From: Dromaius novaehollandiae
Lineage: Eukaryota; Chordata; Aves; Casuariiformes; Dromaiidae
Reading direction: 5' to 3'
Assembly: GCF_036370855.1 (NCBI RefSeq)
Contig: NC_088117.1
Span: 3,782,001-3,846,000 of the forward strand
Length of the DNA: 64,000 bases
Part shown: piece by piece, positions 27,001 to 41,154 of the stretch
Position numbering within the stretch: position 1 is the first letter of the stretch
How the letters are laid out: each line of letters begins with the position of its first letter
The notes under the pieces: model-generated
The model's input: only the letters and a program-made list of their open reading frames with translations
What the model was told of the DNA's origin: nothing
Database searches by the model: none
Made by a program: the position numbers and the translations under genes

Positions 27001-30000
27001 ATCCTGCACTGTCGTTGCCTGCAAGTGTCTTTCACAGGATGCAGCTCTGCCTGTCTGTGCGTGGGCTGGTGCTTGTCTTCGCCCCGTGGAGTTTTGGGGT
27101 GCCTCCTCGCTGTGGGTAGAAGCAGGGTTCAGCCATGTTGAGCGCCTAGCTCTCAAGGTCTACCAGTCTACGTAAAATCAAGTGGTATTTTTTTCCCAGC
27201 TAGTTGCAGTGTCTTCATAATATTCTTCATAAATCACGCGCAAAAAAGCCAGACAAGTGACCTGTGGTTTGGTTGAGCACCAATTTCTCTGGCCTTCTAG
27301 CATGTGAAGAAAGCAGCAGCTGCCAGGATGGATTAGGTGCCTACGGGAAGCTCCCGCGCTGAGCCTCCTTCCGCCAGGGCTGCAACCGCTGCTGCCCGCG
27401 CGAGCTCAGCACCTATCGCCGGCCCGTGGGTCCAGCCCCACGGAAATGCGTTTCCACAGCGGCTGGCTCGCGCTGGCGCCGGGCCAGACGGAGGCATCCT
27501 GAGCGCTCCGGGGAGGCAAAGGGTCCCAAAAAGGGGTGACCAAAAGCCGCTCCCTCCATAAGCCGTGGTGGTGGCAATTAGCCAGGCCTGAAATGTTACA
27601 TTTCTCTGGAACGACAGTTTTGCTGCATATTGGATTCTGTTAAAGGAATTCAATTTAGAAAACATTATGCCAGGGAGAGAAGGAGAAGGGCAAAACATTA
27701 TGGCTACATAATTTCAATTAACCATTCCAGACCTTTCTTGCTAATTCAGTTGAAATAAGTGCTGCCTGGTCTACGGATCTGCAGAACTGAGAGCCTTTTG
27801 CAGCATCAGCTAATACTGCTTAACCAACTTCACTGACTTACCCCAGCTGAGCAGCGAACCTAAGGGCTGGACACTATTTTGATATTATGAAGCCTTATTA
27901 CTTGAAGGAAAACAGAGAAAGAAAAATCTGGACTGTGAAATAAAGCTCAGATGCATTTTGTGCAGGCAGTTCTTGCTGCTGTTTTACTTGGCACATAATA
28001 AATTTTCTCAAGCTAAATATTAAATCAGCGTAAACATTCAAGCACTATCTACAGTTGGGCAACTTATTTAACTTCATTCTGCTTTGGAAAAACAACCTGG
28101 ATCCAAACGTGAACATTTACCAGACGTTTCTGGAGATCAACCATGCTTTTGACAGTTAGTAGTTATTAACACTAGAGAAAGTTAAATTCACTGTTCAGCT
28201 TATAAATCTTTTTTTTTAATTTATACTTTAAGTAGTTGCTCTTGGTATTAAGTGAAAAACAACTGTCAGGTAGTTCTCCTTACCCAACTGCTCTTCAGTA
28301 CAATTCCTTGATTTTGACAACAAAAATACTTACTCATGCTCAAGTGCTGAAAATTCCTGGAATTTCAGCAAAAAATTAAAGAAAGCTCAAACACGTGAAT
28401 GTTTGAAGAACAATGACAGTGCTGTAAAGCCCACATCTCTGTCTCTGAGCTTGTGCTTGCCTTTACCGCCACCATTTCTTTGCCAGCTCTGAAATTTCTG
28501 TACAAAATATCTTCCCCCAAATTCTTCACCAGCTCTTGTTCCTTCAGTCCCCTTTCTCTGATGTTTTGAAGAAATGACAATGACAAGTTGAAAATAGTCT
28601 TTCTTTCTAATGTTTATATGCTTCCCCTATTCACTTGTCTAAATATAAGCTTTCCCTCCAGTTATTTTCCCTTCTTGCGCAATGTCTTAATTTTGATTAT
28701 GAATTCTTTGGGTCAAAGACTATGTTGTTGTGTATGTTTGTGAGCTGCATAGCACAGAAGAGCCTCGGTCCCGGTTACTAAGGCAAATAGCCCTGGAGGA
28801 CTCAATACAAGCTCTCAGATCTCTTTCAATAGCTTTTCTATCACTGTAGAAACTGCTGTTTTTCTTCTTCTCTCTGGCCTTCCTCTACCTAGCATCTTTC
28901 CAGACCTATGGTGTTCTTTAACCTGATATTTGTTTCACTATCCTCACTCATGAGGCTCTCTCTCATATCTGCTTGTGAAGAAAAAAACAAATTCTGATTT
29001 TCCTGCTCTTACCCGGAAAAATAGCTCCCTTGCAGAGTGATGTGACCTTGCACTGCTCTGATTCCACCGGGTCTGGGTGTTTAAGGGCCAACTGTTACTA
29101 CTGATTTGCAAAAAGAGGATCAACACGTGGCATTTGCTTTGGGGATCAGGCTTTTCTAACTGCTTTTATTCTCATCACTAACTCCATGCTACATGTGTGA
29201 GTTCATCCAGAAGACAGGTTTCTTTATGGGCTGTGCAGAGTTTTCTTTCTTTCCTTTCTTGTACCAGGGCTCTTGATGCTTGCTCGTGCATCTTTGCTCT
29301 GCTGGAGAGAAGCAGGCTTGGAAGCTGTTGAGAAGGCTCCTTTTATGAGCACTTTAAAGCAAACATGAAACTGGTGCCTAAAGAGTAGATGGGACTAATG
29401 AAGCTGTTTTATCTTTTCTGTTTGTATGTATATGGGGTAGGGGTAAGGGGAATCCTACGGAGTGTAGCAAACACATATAGGGCAAAGCAGTTAATAGGAT
29501 GAAAATGAAATCAGTACCCAAAACTTAATTAAGAAGATGTTTTTATGCACATCCCAGGAGATGCCGAACACTTACTGGATTGCAGTCTTCCATGGACTTG
29601 TCCTATGGGCCACTGACACCCCATGAGCCTTATTAAACATTGTTTTCATCTGTGTCCTCTTTAGATACCAAGAGGACATGGCAATGAGGGAGGAAATGAG
29701 GATACAGTCTTTCGACCCTCCAACTTTGGGAATTGCTGCCCCAAGTTGCATAGATATTTGGATGTAGTCTGTGCCCTGCCACCCCCCATCTGTGCTTTCT
29801 GTACCTTTCCTGCAGGGAAATGGTCACTGGTTTGCTTCCAAGCAAGGAGAGGTTTTATAGGGCTCTGAGTCGGGATGAGTAGGGAACAGCAAAAGTGCAT
29901 AACATTTCCCTTTCAAAGCATGAACTCCTTTGCTTTTATGCCATTTGCAAAGTGAAATGAGCCTGAAGTGTTTATTTCTCAGTGAAGCAAAAAATGCAGC

Positions 30001-33000
30001 CGTTTCCAAGAACTAATCCTTTATTAAACTCTCTGAAATAGGAACTGTAAAGACATCAGTAAGCAGAAATATTCTAAATGGACAGTGAAGTCAGCTAGGC
30101 TATTCAGTTATTGCTTATTATTGAATGTTTTAGGACTAAAGGAACCAACCAATTTTTGATTAAAATGTGAATTTTTGTCCTGGGTGGATAAAATGAATGA
30201 GGCACTTGGAAAGGCTGGGAAAATGGATGGACAAAGAACATGCCTGGCAGAGCAAGGGTTGTGCTGGAGCTGGTGTTTGCAGGCTGACTTTGCATGGGAG
30301 GCTGCTAGAGCCAGAAGTAAAATGAACTGGGGAGTAGAGCCGCATGCAATTATACTGTGTGCCTTTTCTCCCATTCTGGCAGTGGAGCGAGACCTTGAAG
30401 TGGGCAAAATATTTGTGCTCCTTTCACAATTTCTCTCTTGCCAGAGAGTGCAAATCAGTCATAGCAAAGCTTGGTAATCTGTATTGGATTTATTTTCTTG
30501 TGACTTCTCCCCTACTTGTGTGCTCTGCTGCTGTTAGTATCTGAGCAGAAAGCCAGTGTTTTATTAACACACCACTAGGCTCTCCTGGCTTTCAAGAACA
30601 ATCTTTTCTATAAGGCATGCTGCTCCTCTTCCGCATGTTTTCTGGATAGGAGTACCAACCCTGGTGGCTACAGCTCCCTGCTCAACTGATGTGGTCCCCT
30701 CTCCCCCTTTTCCAAAATGGCTGGAAAACCTGTCCGTGCTCTGACCAGGGGAATCCTGGGAGTGGTTCAGTGGAGGTTGTCCAGGGTTTTGTAGGGAGCA
30801 ACTGCCTAATGCCCGCAATGGTTAGCGAGTTAGAGAGGGTGGTGGTCCTGGCAGCTTTGTGAGCACAAGGATATACCATTTCCCTTTGTTTTCACTCAGC
30901 TCAGGCTACAAAAGCAAGTAGTGATCCTGTTAGGGGTGTCTTGAAATCCCTGCCAGAACTTGCCTGGAGGAGATGTTCCTTACCGCAGTTACGGACAGTG
31001 TTGTTGACCTTGCTGGGCTTCAAACCCAACAAGCAAAGCTTGGCTCTCACAGCGGTTCCAGTTGGGCTTAACTCAGTCACGTATTTTTCGAAAGGAAAGA
31101 GCTCTGTCTACTGCACAGCCAGCCCTCGGCCTTTTGCTGACTCCTAATCCTGGTGACCTTGGTCTTCGACCCTAGGTGTCTTGGTCTTCAGCCAAGGAGG
31201 TAGGATGGTAACTGTGCTGGGTGCTGGGCTGCCCCTCCTGATCACCAGCATTAATGAGCATTTCTAGTCCATCTGAGTGTTGATCCCTGTAATTTTCACG
31301 TTCCAGGAGATGAGTGTCAAGCAGATACTGAATGCCCCATTCATTGGCAGAGCAATGTATCCCTCCCTTGAATGCTTGCGAGCCATAATTACTGTGTTTA
31401 ACTTGTAGAGCTGCCAGTATTGAAAAAGCTGGCTGTACATTTATGTTTCATCATGCAATAATTTGAATAGTGAACACCATCATTTGATAGGAATAAGAGG
31501 ACTCTGCTCTTTTTTGGGAGGGTGGGAGTATAGGGTACTGAACTGCTCTGCTTATGGAAGAAAACTGACCCAGGGAGAGGATCTGTCCCTGCTGTATTCA
31601 GTCTAAAGGTCCCAGATTAGCAATCTGGCAAGAAGCAGCATTTGATCTGATGATAACACAGGCTTCTTAGATGTTAAAGAAAACATCAGACAGCTGGACA
31701 TCAAAGGCAGGCAGCTCATGCTCATTGCGCTCGTTACCTCCATGTGGCCTGCCTTCCCCACCTGGGCATGAAGTGCCTGTTGCTTTTGAGTTTCATAGTT
31801 TTATTTCTCCATGAAAGGTCCAGGTGCCACAGCAGACTGAAATGGAGTAAATTCCAAAGAGAGCATGACTGAGGTGTTTGGATATTTTTGGTTCAGATCA
31901 TGTAAGATTTTCTGTTATTCTAAGACCGTGGGTAATTTCTCTGATGCCAGGTAACCAAGCAATGGCACATCAGCATTTTCTGGCTAGGAACAATGAAGCT
32001 ATGCATTTAAATCAAACTTATTGAAAGACATCCAACCTCCTTTTGATTTCTCACAGGCTTTGTTAATGAAATTAGCTTTCAGTCTTGGAAAAAATTATAA
32101 CTGCAGTCAGAGAAGCATGATGCAGAGCTCCACATTAAAGCAGTCTAACCAGTGAGCTCCTAGGGAAGGAAGCAAGTGGCAGCAGTTGAGGGGCTGTTGT
32201 TACTTCTGGGTGCTGTGTTGCACTTTTGGCAATGTAGTATCAACTCCCAGGGACAGCTGACTGCCTCCAACCTAGAAATAGCAGCCAAAGTCTGTGTGCA
32301 GGCTGGACAGTGCACATCACTGAGTCTTTGGTGTCACTGTCATCTTTTGGAACAAGAGCAACAGCAGCACAGGTGCACCTATCACACTTACAGTTGCTCT
32401 TAGAGATACAAAGCATCTTGCAGTAAGTCGAGAGCTGGCTTCATTAGGAATTGGGTGGCTATCACTGAGGTACTTATGAGACTCCCACTGGGCTATAAAT
32501 ACTTTTTGAAACTTTGCCTTAAAGTCATTTTTGAAAATGGAAGTGCTTTAGAGATGTTTACGGTGTGCTTGGTTTCCAGAAGCTGGCGTTAGGATTAGTG
32601 TTTGTGAATAGCTGCCAGATACCTTCAAGGCCCCTCTTCTGACTGCTGGACTCCACTTGCTGCCAACACTCAGGGAAGAAAACAGGCCTTCTTGTCCTAA
32701 ATCTGTTTTACTTTACTTTGTTTATTATTTTTAAACATTGTTCTTTCCAGTTCTTGTGATGTGAAGTTGTTAGTTGTAGTTTCTTTCTCTAACTTCCAGC
32801 TTTCCAGCAACGCTGGGTGTTTTCAGCAGCACTACCCACCGAAAAGCTTGGTCAGCTTTGGTACAGGTGATTATTAGACAATTTCTCTCGCTTACAGGTC
32901 AGCCTGCCTGGTTCAGACACACACAGCCATATACAGCAGGAGTTTGAAATATGAACTCTTTTGACATCTGATTTGCCTTGGCATAAGTGTTTGGCTGTGG

Positions 33001-36000
33001 CATGTGCTCTATTTGCTGATTAAAATTATTTTTCGCTGTAATAGAAGCCTTCAATATCTTCTCTAACGTGAGGAGGGATAATTAAGTCCTCTTGGTAATG
33101 CAAATAAATAATGGTACTGGAGAGTCCTGAGTGCATTGTAAATCACTGGTGGAGTTGTGTTCCTGAGATGCAACATCCTTTTGTCCTGCTGAATGACCGT
33201 GACAAGGTTTTGTCATGCGTTATGTATGGATCACCGGCTAGCCCCTAACACCACCTATAGTGTCAGCGCCCAAAGACTCTGGGAAAGGTATGGTGTTCCC
33301 TGAGGGCTGGTGGCAACCTGTGCTAGTTTTTTGCAATGTCTTTATTACAGTAATGAAGCATCTCATGATTTTTGACTGTTTCTCCTCCAAATAGCCCCAT
33401 GATGTAGAGAACGCTGCCATTCCTCTGCCTGTACTGAGACAGAGACACATATGGCTTGGACCAGGAGCATCCAGTGCTCTTCTTTAAATTTCGATGTATA
33501 TTTATTTATTTATGGATAAATATTGAATTTATATTTTATTTAATTTGAACATTTCATTTTTAGAACCTTGGGAACCCAATGCTTAACATCTGGGCACCTG
33601 CTGGATGTAGGGGGAGAGGCAAGTGCCTAAGAACAGGATTCCTGAAAGATATCCATGATGAAATATCATGGGAAAAGGTATAACTTTTGCCCTGACTACT
33701 TGGTAGGGCACAGGTGCTGAGTTCTTAACTACTTTTAGCATGCCTGTTCCTGGTGGGGCATTGCAGCCCTTGTACTCTCCCCTTGAGGTAGGTGATTGCA
33801 CCTTTCTTGGAAGATTTGCTGGACTGGAGGAGATGATGGTGCCTCCATTACACAGCATCCTGGTGAGGAGAGCATCGAAAGCTCCTACCAGAGTGCATCA
33901 AGTAAGAAAGGAAGCACCTGATCCATGAAGCTTGCTGGTTGTGAGACTATGTGGCTTATTCACTTGGCATTGCAAAGTCTTAGATAGTCTTGGGCATGCC
34001 CCAAAGTGGGCTTTTAGACCTGCAGAGAAGATTTTCTGGTGGAAACTTGGAGCCAAATAAACTCAAGGTGCCTCCAAGGATAGGAAGTTTCTCAGTGGGG
34101 GTTTTGCACCTTTGGTGGAGCTGCTCACCTCTAGGGACATGGGGCAGACCAGGTATCCCTGACCAATACCTTCACCAGTGACATTTTTATTTTAGTAATT
34201 CACTTACCCTAGTGCATTTTTGAATGAGTTGCTCCAAAAAGGGCTAGATGCTTTTTCAAAAATTTTTAAAATGTCTCGTTTTGCATATGGCTATCTCCAA
34301 TTAGCTGTAGCAAGTTCCAGTGGTGGAAACTGGCAAATGGATGAAAAACCCTCCTTTCAGTCCTGTGGGTGAATGGAATAGGCCAACTGCAAGGTGAAGT
34401 CTGCACTGTCTTTCTCAATAACCTGAAAGAATCCTTGCTTGTGCAAAGCACTGGTGACTTTTTGGTTTTTGATGGCTCAGCTGTAGACGTTTTTGAATGA
34501 ATACTAGCAGCTTCCTTCAGCTGAGACAGACTAGTTTGTTTTGTCTGTCCCTTCTACAGAGTCTAGCATATGAGCATGGAAAAGAGCTGCAGGAGAGACT
34601 CTTTGCTAAGGGAGCATCTGTCTGTAATGGAGATCAGCTTCTAGCGTTATTTTAACCCGCACGGGAATGGGGAAGGAGAAAAGGAAGAGAACAATCTCCT
34701 GCGGTGGCGGTGAGGAAGCTGGAGCCCCTCTTTGGAGACGAGAGCCCTGGCAGGGCTCTGGTTTCTGCAGTTTGGAGGTACTGAGGGCTGGAGCCACTGC
34801 TTCTTGCAGGAGGAAGGGCTCATGCAAAGTAGTGGGTGCCTTGCCTTGGGGAAAGGCGGTGTCTGGAGCCAGCCTGCTACGTGCCTGTAGGAACCAGCAA
34901 CTAATGGCCAAACATCTGTACTCAGCTGCTGGACTCCTTCAGGCATCAATTTCCCTAAGCAGCAGCGTGTGTTCCTGTCGAGGACAGAGCAGCTGTAGCA
35001 TGGCACTGCCTGGAATGGGCCTGAGACCATGTCTTGTTCTCCTGATATACCCATAACCAGGGCTCACGGGAGAGATGCTCCTGAGGCCTAGAAGAGCTGA
35101 TCATCCGCAAATGGGCGGGTGGTTGTAAACTACACCCAGCAGATTTCCTTGCAAATCATTAGTGTCTTGGAAGATTGTATAAGCCAGAAATCTGATTAAT
35201 TTATAAAGCCATCCCTCTGCTTTGTGCCAGGGGTTATGATGGCTGATTGGCACAGGGTGAGGCACAGGCTGAGGTTATAAACAAGACTATTACCTGTTGG
35301 CAAATTTGTCAGAAGTCCTCCCCTTTTGTGCGTTCGGGGTGGGCTGCACCTGCACCTTCCATCTCCTGAGCTGGCGTTCAGTGCTGCGAGGGGTGAGAGG
35401 AGTTTCAGTTCTGTCTGTGCTGAAACAGAGGGCGCTGGAGCCCAATAAAAATGACGACGCTGCAGCGAGCTTGCTGCCAGATCCCCTGGCTCTGCCAGCC
35501 ACCTCTCTCTGCCTTCCTTGCAAAGGCCGAATGGAGCCACGCGGGAAGGCTGGGAAGGAGAACTAGCATGCTGGTGATTTACAGCCACTGCTGTCTGATG
35601 GCTGTCAGGTAGCTTGTGCTTAACAAATGGGCTCTTTCAGATTCATGAAAGCAATGGGCAATTTTCCCGGCCGTAAAGCATGGCTGTCACATACAGTACC
35701 TGTCTTGGCAGTCTGGGGACTGGCCAGGTGAACAGTCTGCGACTCTTCCTGCACATGGACGGATGTTTCACGTGGGGCTGCAGGGAGAGGTTGAGGGTTG
35801 CTGCCTGGACTGTGTGAGGGCAGCTTGTGAGTGGAAGTGGGGAGATGTGCTTTAACCTGAGACAGTTGCTCCAGCACCAGAATTGGCACAGGGAACCCAC
35901 ACAAGCCTGTGGATCACCACTGGCTGCTCTCTCTCTGCTCCTGGCTTGTGCTAAGCCCAATGCGTTTCTGGGTGCATGCCCCACCTGGACAGCATCAGGA

Positions 36001-37540
36001 AAGAGGCATGGGCTTTGCCCCATGCTCCTTCAAAGGACATCATAGTCAAAAAAATCCAGGCATACAGGAAGGGAGAGCATGACAGCAGCCTTTGCTGGGC
36101 TTCCTGTGCTAATAAGAAACTGGGTAGCTCCATTTCCCTTATTGGAAGGGGACTGGGAAGGGGAATACTGCATCCATTTTGGATACTGTGACAGTGGCAT
36201 CCTCAAAGGAAAAATTCCTTGAGGAATGCAAGGATCAAGAAATGCTGAGCATCAGGCTGCTTGGCTTCAACTAAATTGCTCTCTCGGGGAAGCAGAAGCC
36301 TTTTTCCCGCACGGAGAACAGAGGTGGTGGCGTTACGGTAGCCACGTTAGCGGGACCTGACTACTCGCTGAGGAGTACTCGCTTAGGGCTCAGACTTGAT
36401 GCCATGCATCTGGGCGTGCAGGTTCACCCCTTCCACGGCCTGGGCTTGGGGCTGCGGAGTGCTGTAATCCACCCTGCGCCTGCAAGTGGGCCTGGTATCA
36501 GTGTGGTGCTGCACACTTGCATTTTCTCCCCCTGCTTTCTCTCTGGATAGTGCAGGGGTTGTCTGGTGACCAGACAGCTTCCAGAGAGCAAAGTATTAAC
36601 CATCTGGAGTAAGCAACCTGTTCAAGAAGATAAGTGACTTCAGGTGAATGGTTTTCCTGTGAGGCAGCTTCTCACCTCCTGCCCGGAGGCTCCAGTCAGT
36701 CTGCAGAGGCCAGGCCCTTTCTGGGGGTCTGTCCCTTGGCCACGACTCAGGTGCAGTGTGTATTCCTCTTCTTCCTCATCCTTGCTCCATGTTTCTGGCC
36801 TTTCTTCCTGGTCATCTTGCCAGAAAGAACAGCACTTGAAAAGGCCAGTGACTGCCTTTGTTTTTGTATTTGGGATTGACGCTAGTTAGCAGTCTGTTAG
36901 CCCCTCTTGTGCTGGCCTTTTTTAGATGCGTATTTACCTCTTTGATGCAATAATCTTGGTCCCCCAAGATTATTATATGTGTATAATACCTCCTGCAAAT
37001 GTCCTGTGCGCCCTTGGGAGGATCGTCAGGATCCAGATTGCTGCTTGGCTGTTGTTCCCCTGGCTTCATGGGGGGCTCTAATGACTTCATTCATGCTCTT
37101 GCATCTACAGCGAGTGGAGACAGCCCCTGAGTGGGCCTTGGCCAGCTGCTGCTCTTCGCAAGGATATGGCACTGCCAGAGCTGGGTCTTCCCAGGCCCCC
37201 ATCCCTCCTCTCTGATACGGTCTGTGTGCACTGAGCCCTGGGCCACAGCACCAGGGAGGGGCGTGGAGGCTGTGTGGCTGTTTGTACGCTTGCGGCGAGG
37301 AGGAAGAGTAATTTGATTAGCTCAGCGTTTCTCTGGCCAAAGGTGTAGCAGATCTTTCCTTCCCTTTCAAGCTACAAGGGACAAACCCCGGTGGGTTTCC
37401 TTCTGTCCCTTGTCGGCAGCTATGATGGGCCTCCTGGGCCAGGGCAATGAGCCAATGTCCCAACTAATTTTGCAGCCTCGCTACCCTGTAACCCAAATGT
37501 TCCTCCAGCAACCAAGGAAGAGAGAGAACCCCCACCTAAT
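24061..37540. other. Intergenic DNA, no gene seen
   Basis: No coding exon set can be assembled on either strand. A GC-rich patch at about 24,110-24,240 ends in an AP-1-like TGACTCA (about 24,259). A second small CpG-rich patch lies at 27,340-27,550. A MIR-like remnant lies near 24,675-24,725. The rest shows no features I can name. Confidence 0.6.
24675..24725 (+). mobile_element. MIR/CORE-SINE remnant
   Basis: TTTGCCTCAGTTCCCTGC followed by TAGTTAAATGGGAATAAAA and ACTAGTCTCA resembles the well-known MIR segment (tgcctcagtttcc..ctgtaaaatggggataata). Only a short diverged part is visible. Confidence 0.5.
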
Positions 37541-38220
37541 TTAAAGTTTCTGCAATGGGAAGAAGTGAGACACTTAAAGCATTAACTCTTTATTTTCCTT
37601 AGCTTCTCTTTGCTTTACCAGGTAAGCAAACAGAGCGGGATAGAGATTGCTATATCTTGTGTGTGACCACAAGAGGTTAATTAAACACTAAGCCCTAATT
37701 ACTGAGGCTAAGGCTGACGGACTTACTGTAAAATAGCTGAATACTTAATTTACACTAGAATGCGGACATAACTTTCACCATTAGCTAAATAAACAACGAG
37801 CACCCAAGCTAAACGGATTGCTTGCCTAATAGGTGTGCCATTATAAATAGAGCTGTCTCCTGGCACAGACATCTAGCTGCCCTCTGCCTCACTGAGGGCT
37901 GCTAATAGACACAAAGGAGGAATTTTGTAAGGGGGAGCTGCTTTACAATGCACCAACCTGCCTTAGGCCTGAGGGATTCCCTGACTGTCAATATTATTCA
38001 GCTTTCAGGCTGCTTATCAAAGTCATAGTCATTTGCATTTCACTGCAGGTTGGAAAGAACAGAAGAGATACTGAAAGGCATAAAAGAAAACAAAATCCCA
38101 GCTCCCAGTGCAAGGCAGCGGAAGTAGGGCATGTAGCTCCTATTTTTGCCTTTCAATATCTCCCTTAATAACAATAATAGATTCTGAGAAGTGAAAATTA
38201 ATCTGTAGCTCCAGAGATTT
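37541..38220. promoter_or_regulatory. Candidate conserved noncoding element(s), homeodomain-motif rich
   Basis: A run of AT-rich unique sequence with repeated TAATTA-type cores (GGTTAATTAAAC, CCTAATTACT, CTTAATTTAC), TTATAAATAG, and an octamer-like CATTTGCAT near 38,030. There are no simple repeats and no coding potential. It resembles developmental enhancer sequence; this is an inference from motif texture. Confidence 0.3.
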
Positions 38221-38279
38221 TTATTGCATTTCTCCCTTTTTGTGTGCTTTCAAACCTTTCAAATCCTGGAAGGCCATTG

Positions 38280-38304
38280 TTTTTTTTTTTTTTTTTTTTT
38301 TTTT
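38280..38304 (+). repeat. Homopolymer of 25 T
   Basis: An uninterrupted T run in intergenic DNA. No retroelement body or target-site duplication is recognisable next to it. Confidence 0.9.
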
Positions 38305-38846
38305 AATCATTTTCCTATCATTTTTGCTTGTCACATGGTTCCTGACTTGGTCCTAAACAGACTAACAGCACACCCATGCATTAACTTTATCTCATGGAGC
38401 ACTACATCATATCTGCAGTTTGTATCTTAAATTCATGTATTAGACACATTGGGGAGATCTCAAGTGCATTCAAAGCTTCAGTGTGCTGGGCACTCTGCAA
38501 AGAAGAAGAGAGCACCCCAGAATCATGGAGACAGTAGTTGAAACAGGGATGTGGTAAGCAAAGGAAGTCTGATGCCTATTTCCAGTCGGGGGAAACAGAG
38601 TGTGATTTAAAGGCCCTAAGTGATGGTTCACGTGCCCATGATCTCTGAGAGGGCCCTTAGCAAAGCCTTAGAGGACACCGCATCTCCCAGTTCTGGATCA
38701 AGCACCTTGTCAGCACAGTAATACACATTACTTTTTGGCCAAAGTGACTTCTGTAACTGTGGTGGTTTTGGGGAAGTGGCAGAAGTTAGCGCACTAGCTT
38801 TGCTTCTGCCTGCATGTCTGACCTATGCGTTTGAATGTGTATCTGC

Positions 38847-38876
38847 TTTTGACCAAATACAGTCATTTGGTCAAAA
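38847..38876. repeat. Perfect inverted repeat, 12-bp arms, 6-bp loop
   Basis: TTTTGACCAAAT and ATTTGGTCAAAA flank ACAGTC. The pairing does not extend beyond the arms, so a microRNA-type precursor is unlikely. Confidence 0.85.
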
Positions 38877-39436
38877 TGACTTAAATGTCCACTTCTTAAG
38901 GCAATTTCTGCCCATCTCTTTATATGGTTTATCTTTTTACTTTGTTTCTGGTACTATATGAACTGAAGACCCCATATAGGACACTAATCCTTGTTTTCTG
39001 TCATTTGACCAGACATCACTAAACTTATTCCTTTCCCTAGGTTAAAGGAACTAAAACCATCTTAAAACCATGAAGAACTGGAACTTGCTGGTGAAAGGAT
39101 TCAAAGATACTTTGAGGGCCATTTCCTTCAAGAGTGTTCTGCAAGAGGACATGACATGTGAGGTTAGTGTCACTAACCTGGTTCTAGCTTAGCCAGGCTC
39201 TTGTAAATCCCTATTAAACGATGAAGATGAAATCTCACTTACTGCAGTAGCAGTGCTTTACATACTGTGATTACTCTATATTGCTTCAATGCTCCATAGT
39301 GATGCCTTCTGGGAGATAAGCTTATTCAGGCAGCTGTTTCCAGCTGTTCCAGAGCAAAATCTCCTTTTTTAATACATAAAATAGCATAGTGATTATCTGC
39401 CCCTCCTACATTCCTCCCCCATTTTGCCTCAGACAC

Positions 39437-39494
39437 GTTGTATACACAAGTGCCAAATCAGAAATGTTGTACAGGCAAGTGCCAAATTCTCACA
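39437..39494. repeat. Imperfect tandem duplication, period 29 bp
   Basis: Two copies of a unit beginning GTTGTA and containing CAAGTGCCAAAT start at 39437 and 39466. It is a recent-looking local duplication. Confidence 0.65.
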
Positions 39495-41154
39495 GGTGTT
39501 AGGTGCGGAAGCTTCAGGCATCCAAAAATTAAACCACCCTCTTTGATTTTAGACTATGAAGTGTCACTGCAAAAGCCATTCATTCTGCAACTCAGGAACG
39601 AGAGGGCTTTGCAGTGTATTATTCTCCTTGTGCAATCTTTTCCTTCATTCCTGAGTTATCCAAAGCTGAGAGGACCCTGCAAGTCTGTACCCTCTTACAC
39701 CTTGCCCTCAGGTGTTGGCAGCTGTAAATTTGGAGCCATTTCCCTGTATGGTACCTATTCCTTTCTCCATCTTCTCTTTCTTTATGCCTGAATATCCTGA
39801 ATATCTTCTCTTCTACATCACTAAGAAAAGGATGAGCCCTTGGTTCCTGATCAATCTATATTCAATAACAATGGTGAAAATAATCTGGGCAAAGTGTGAT
39901 TTCTTCTGCAGTGTGATTTGACACACACATGGTTTGTGCTGGGAGCCTTACCAAATATTCAGGAGAAGCCTGTGGGGGACAAGTACAGACATAGCCTGTT
40001 TCATGTGGAAAGGAACCTGGGAGCAGGCTGTCCTCAACTTGTATTAACCTTAGGGCACACGACAGAGCAAATTCTCCCAGTATAAATTTCTCTGGCTTTA
40101 CTTTGCCAACCCACCTAGCTTCGGATCTGGATCAGAAGAATCCAGTTCTGGTGCTCTGTCAGTACTTACAATGCTTCTCACTCTGGGATTTCAGTAGTCT
40201 CTGCTCACCCAACACTGAACCTACATATTAATCTATTTTGTCTAAAGTCAGATTTACAAAAATGTTTTGACATGTAAATATACTGACAGTTTTGACTGTA
40301 AATATACATCTAGACAGATTTTCAGAAGCACTGAAGCAGAGGACAGACCTGAGTCTTAATGACGTTTATGTGCCTAATAATCCTTGTACCACAGACAGCT
40401 ATGTATCGCAAGAGAGATTAGATTGACCAAACTCTCCTCTCTGGCAACCAAGTCCCAAGTTGCATCTAGGTTCTCAAAAATGGAAGACAATGTGTGGGCC
40501 TGCTGCCTTTCCCTGCTGGCTGGCAAGTCTTGGGGACCAGTGGTGTAGAAATGGTCCTGGAAGTGCCAAAGAAAACGAATGCATGAAGTCTGAGGTAAAA
40601 ATAGTTCAGCGCTTTCTATTCATCATCTTATAACAGTTTCTCTGCCATGAGTGCCTAGGTGGCATGCAAGCAGGTTGCTTTGCTTTTCCACAGAGAAGCA
40701 CTGCCATGGTGTTGATGGGGCTACGATACTGCGTGGTAACGTTTTAAGTGGAACACTGCACATCAGACAGATGATTTCTTGCCCGTATTCAGCACTCAGA
40801 GTATTGGAAAGGACAGCCTTGCTTCACTGTGCCCTGTGATTTCATAGTCATCCATTATTGTGAATTTTTTAATGTGTCGTTATTCTGTCCTTGGCCCTGC
40901 TGGCTGAAGTGTTTTCTGAACTGACTGCCTGGTTATTTAGCTACTTGGGACACAAAGCAAAGATGCCAGCAGACTTCATGCAGCTGACTTCTTCCACAGC
41001 CAAGCAATGCTGTTGCTGGGTTTCATGTCACAGTCCCTCTACAAAGGAATCAAGAAAAATGGGATGAATGCCACCACTTGTGATGTCCTGGCAGTCACAT
41101 GAGGCAGAAGAGGCAATGAGGAGAAGGAGCTGAGCTGGACTTCCCACTCTTCCC

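Noticed and set aside
38847..38876. microRNA precursor
   Set aside because: The stem is only 12 bp and pairing stops at the arms; far too short for a pre-miRNA.
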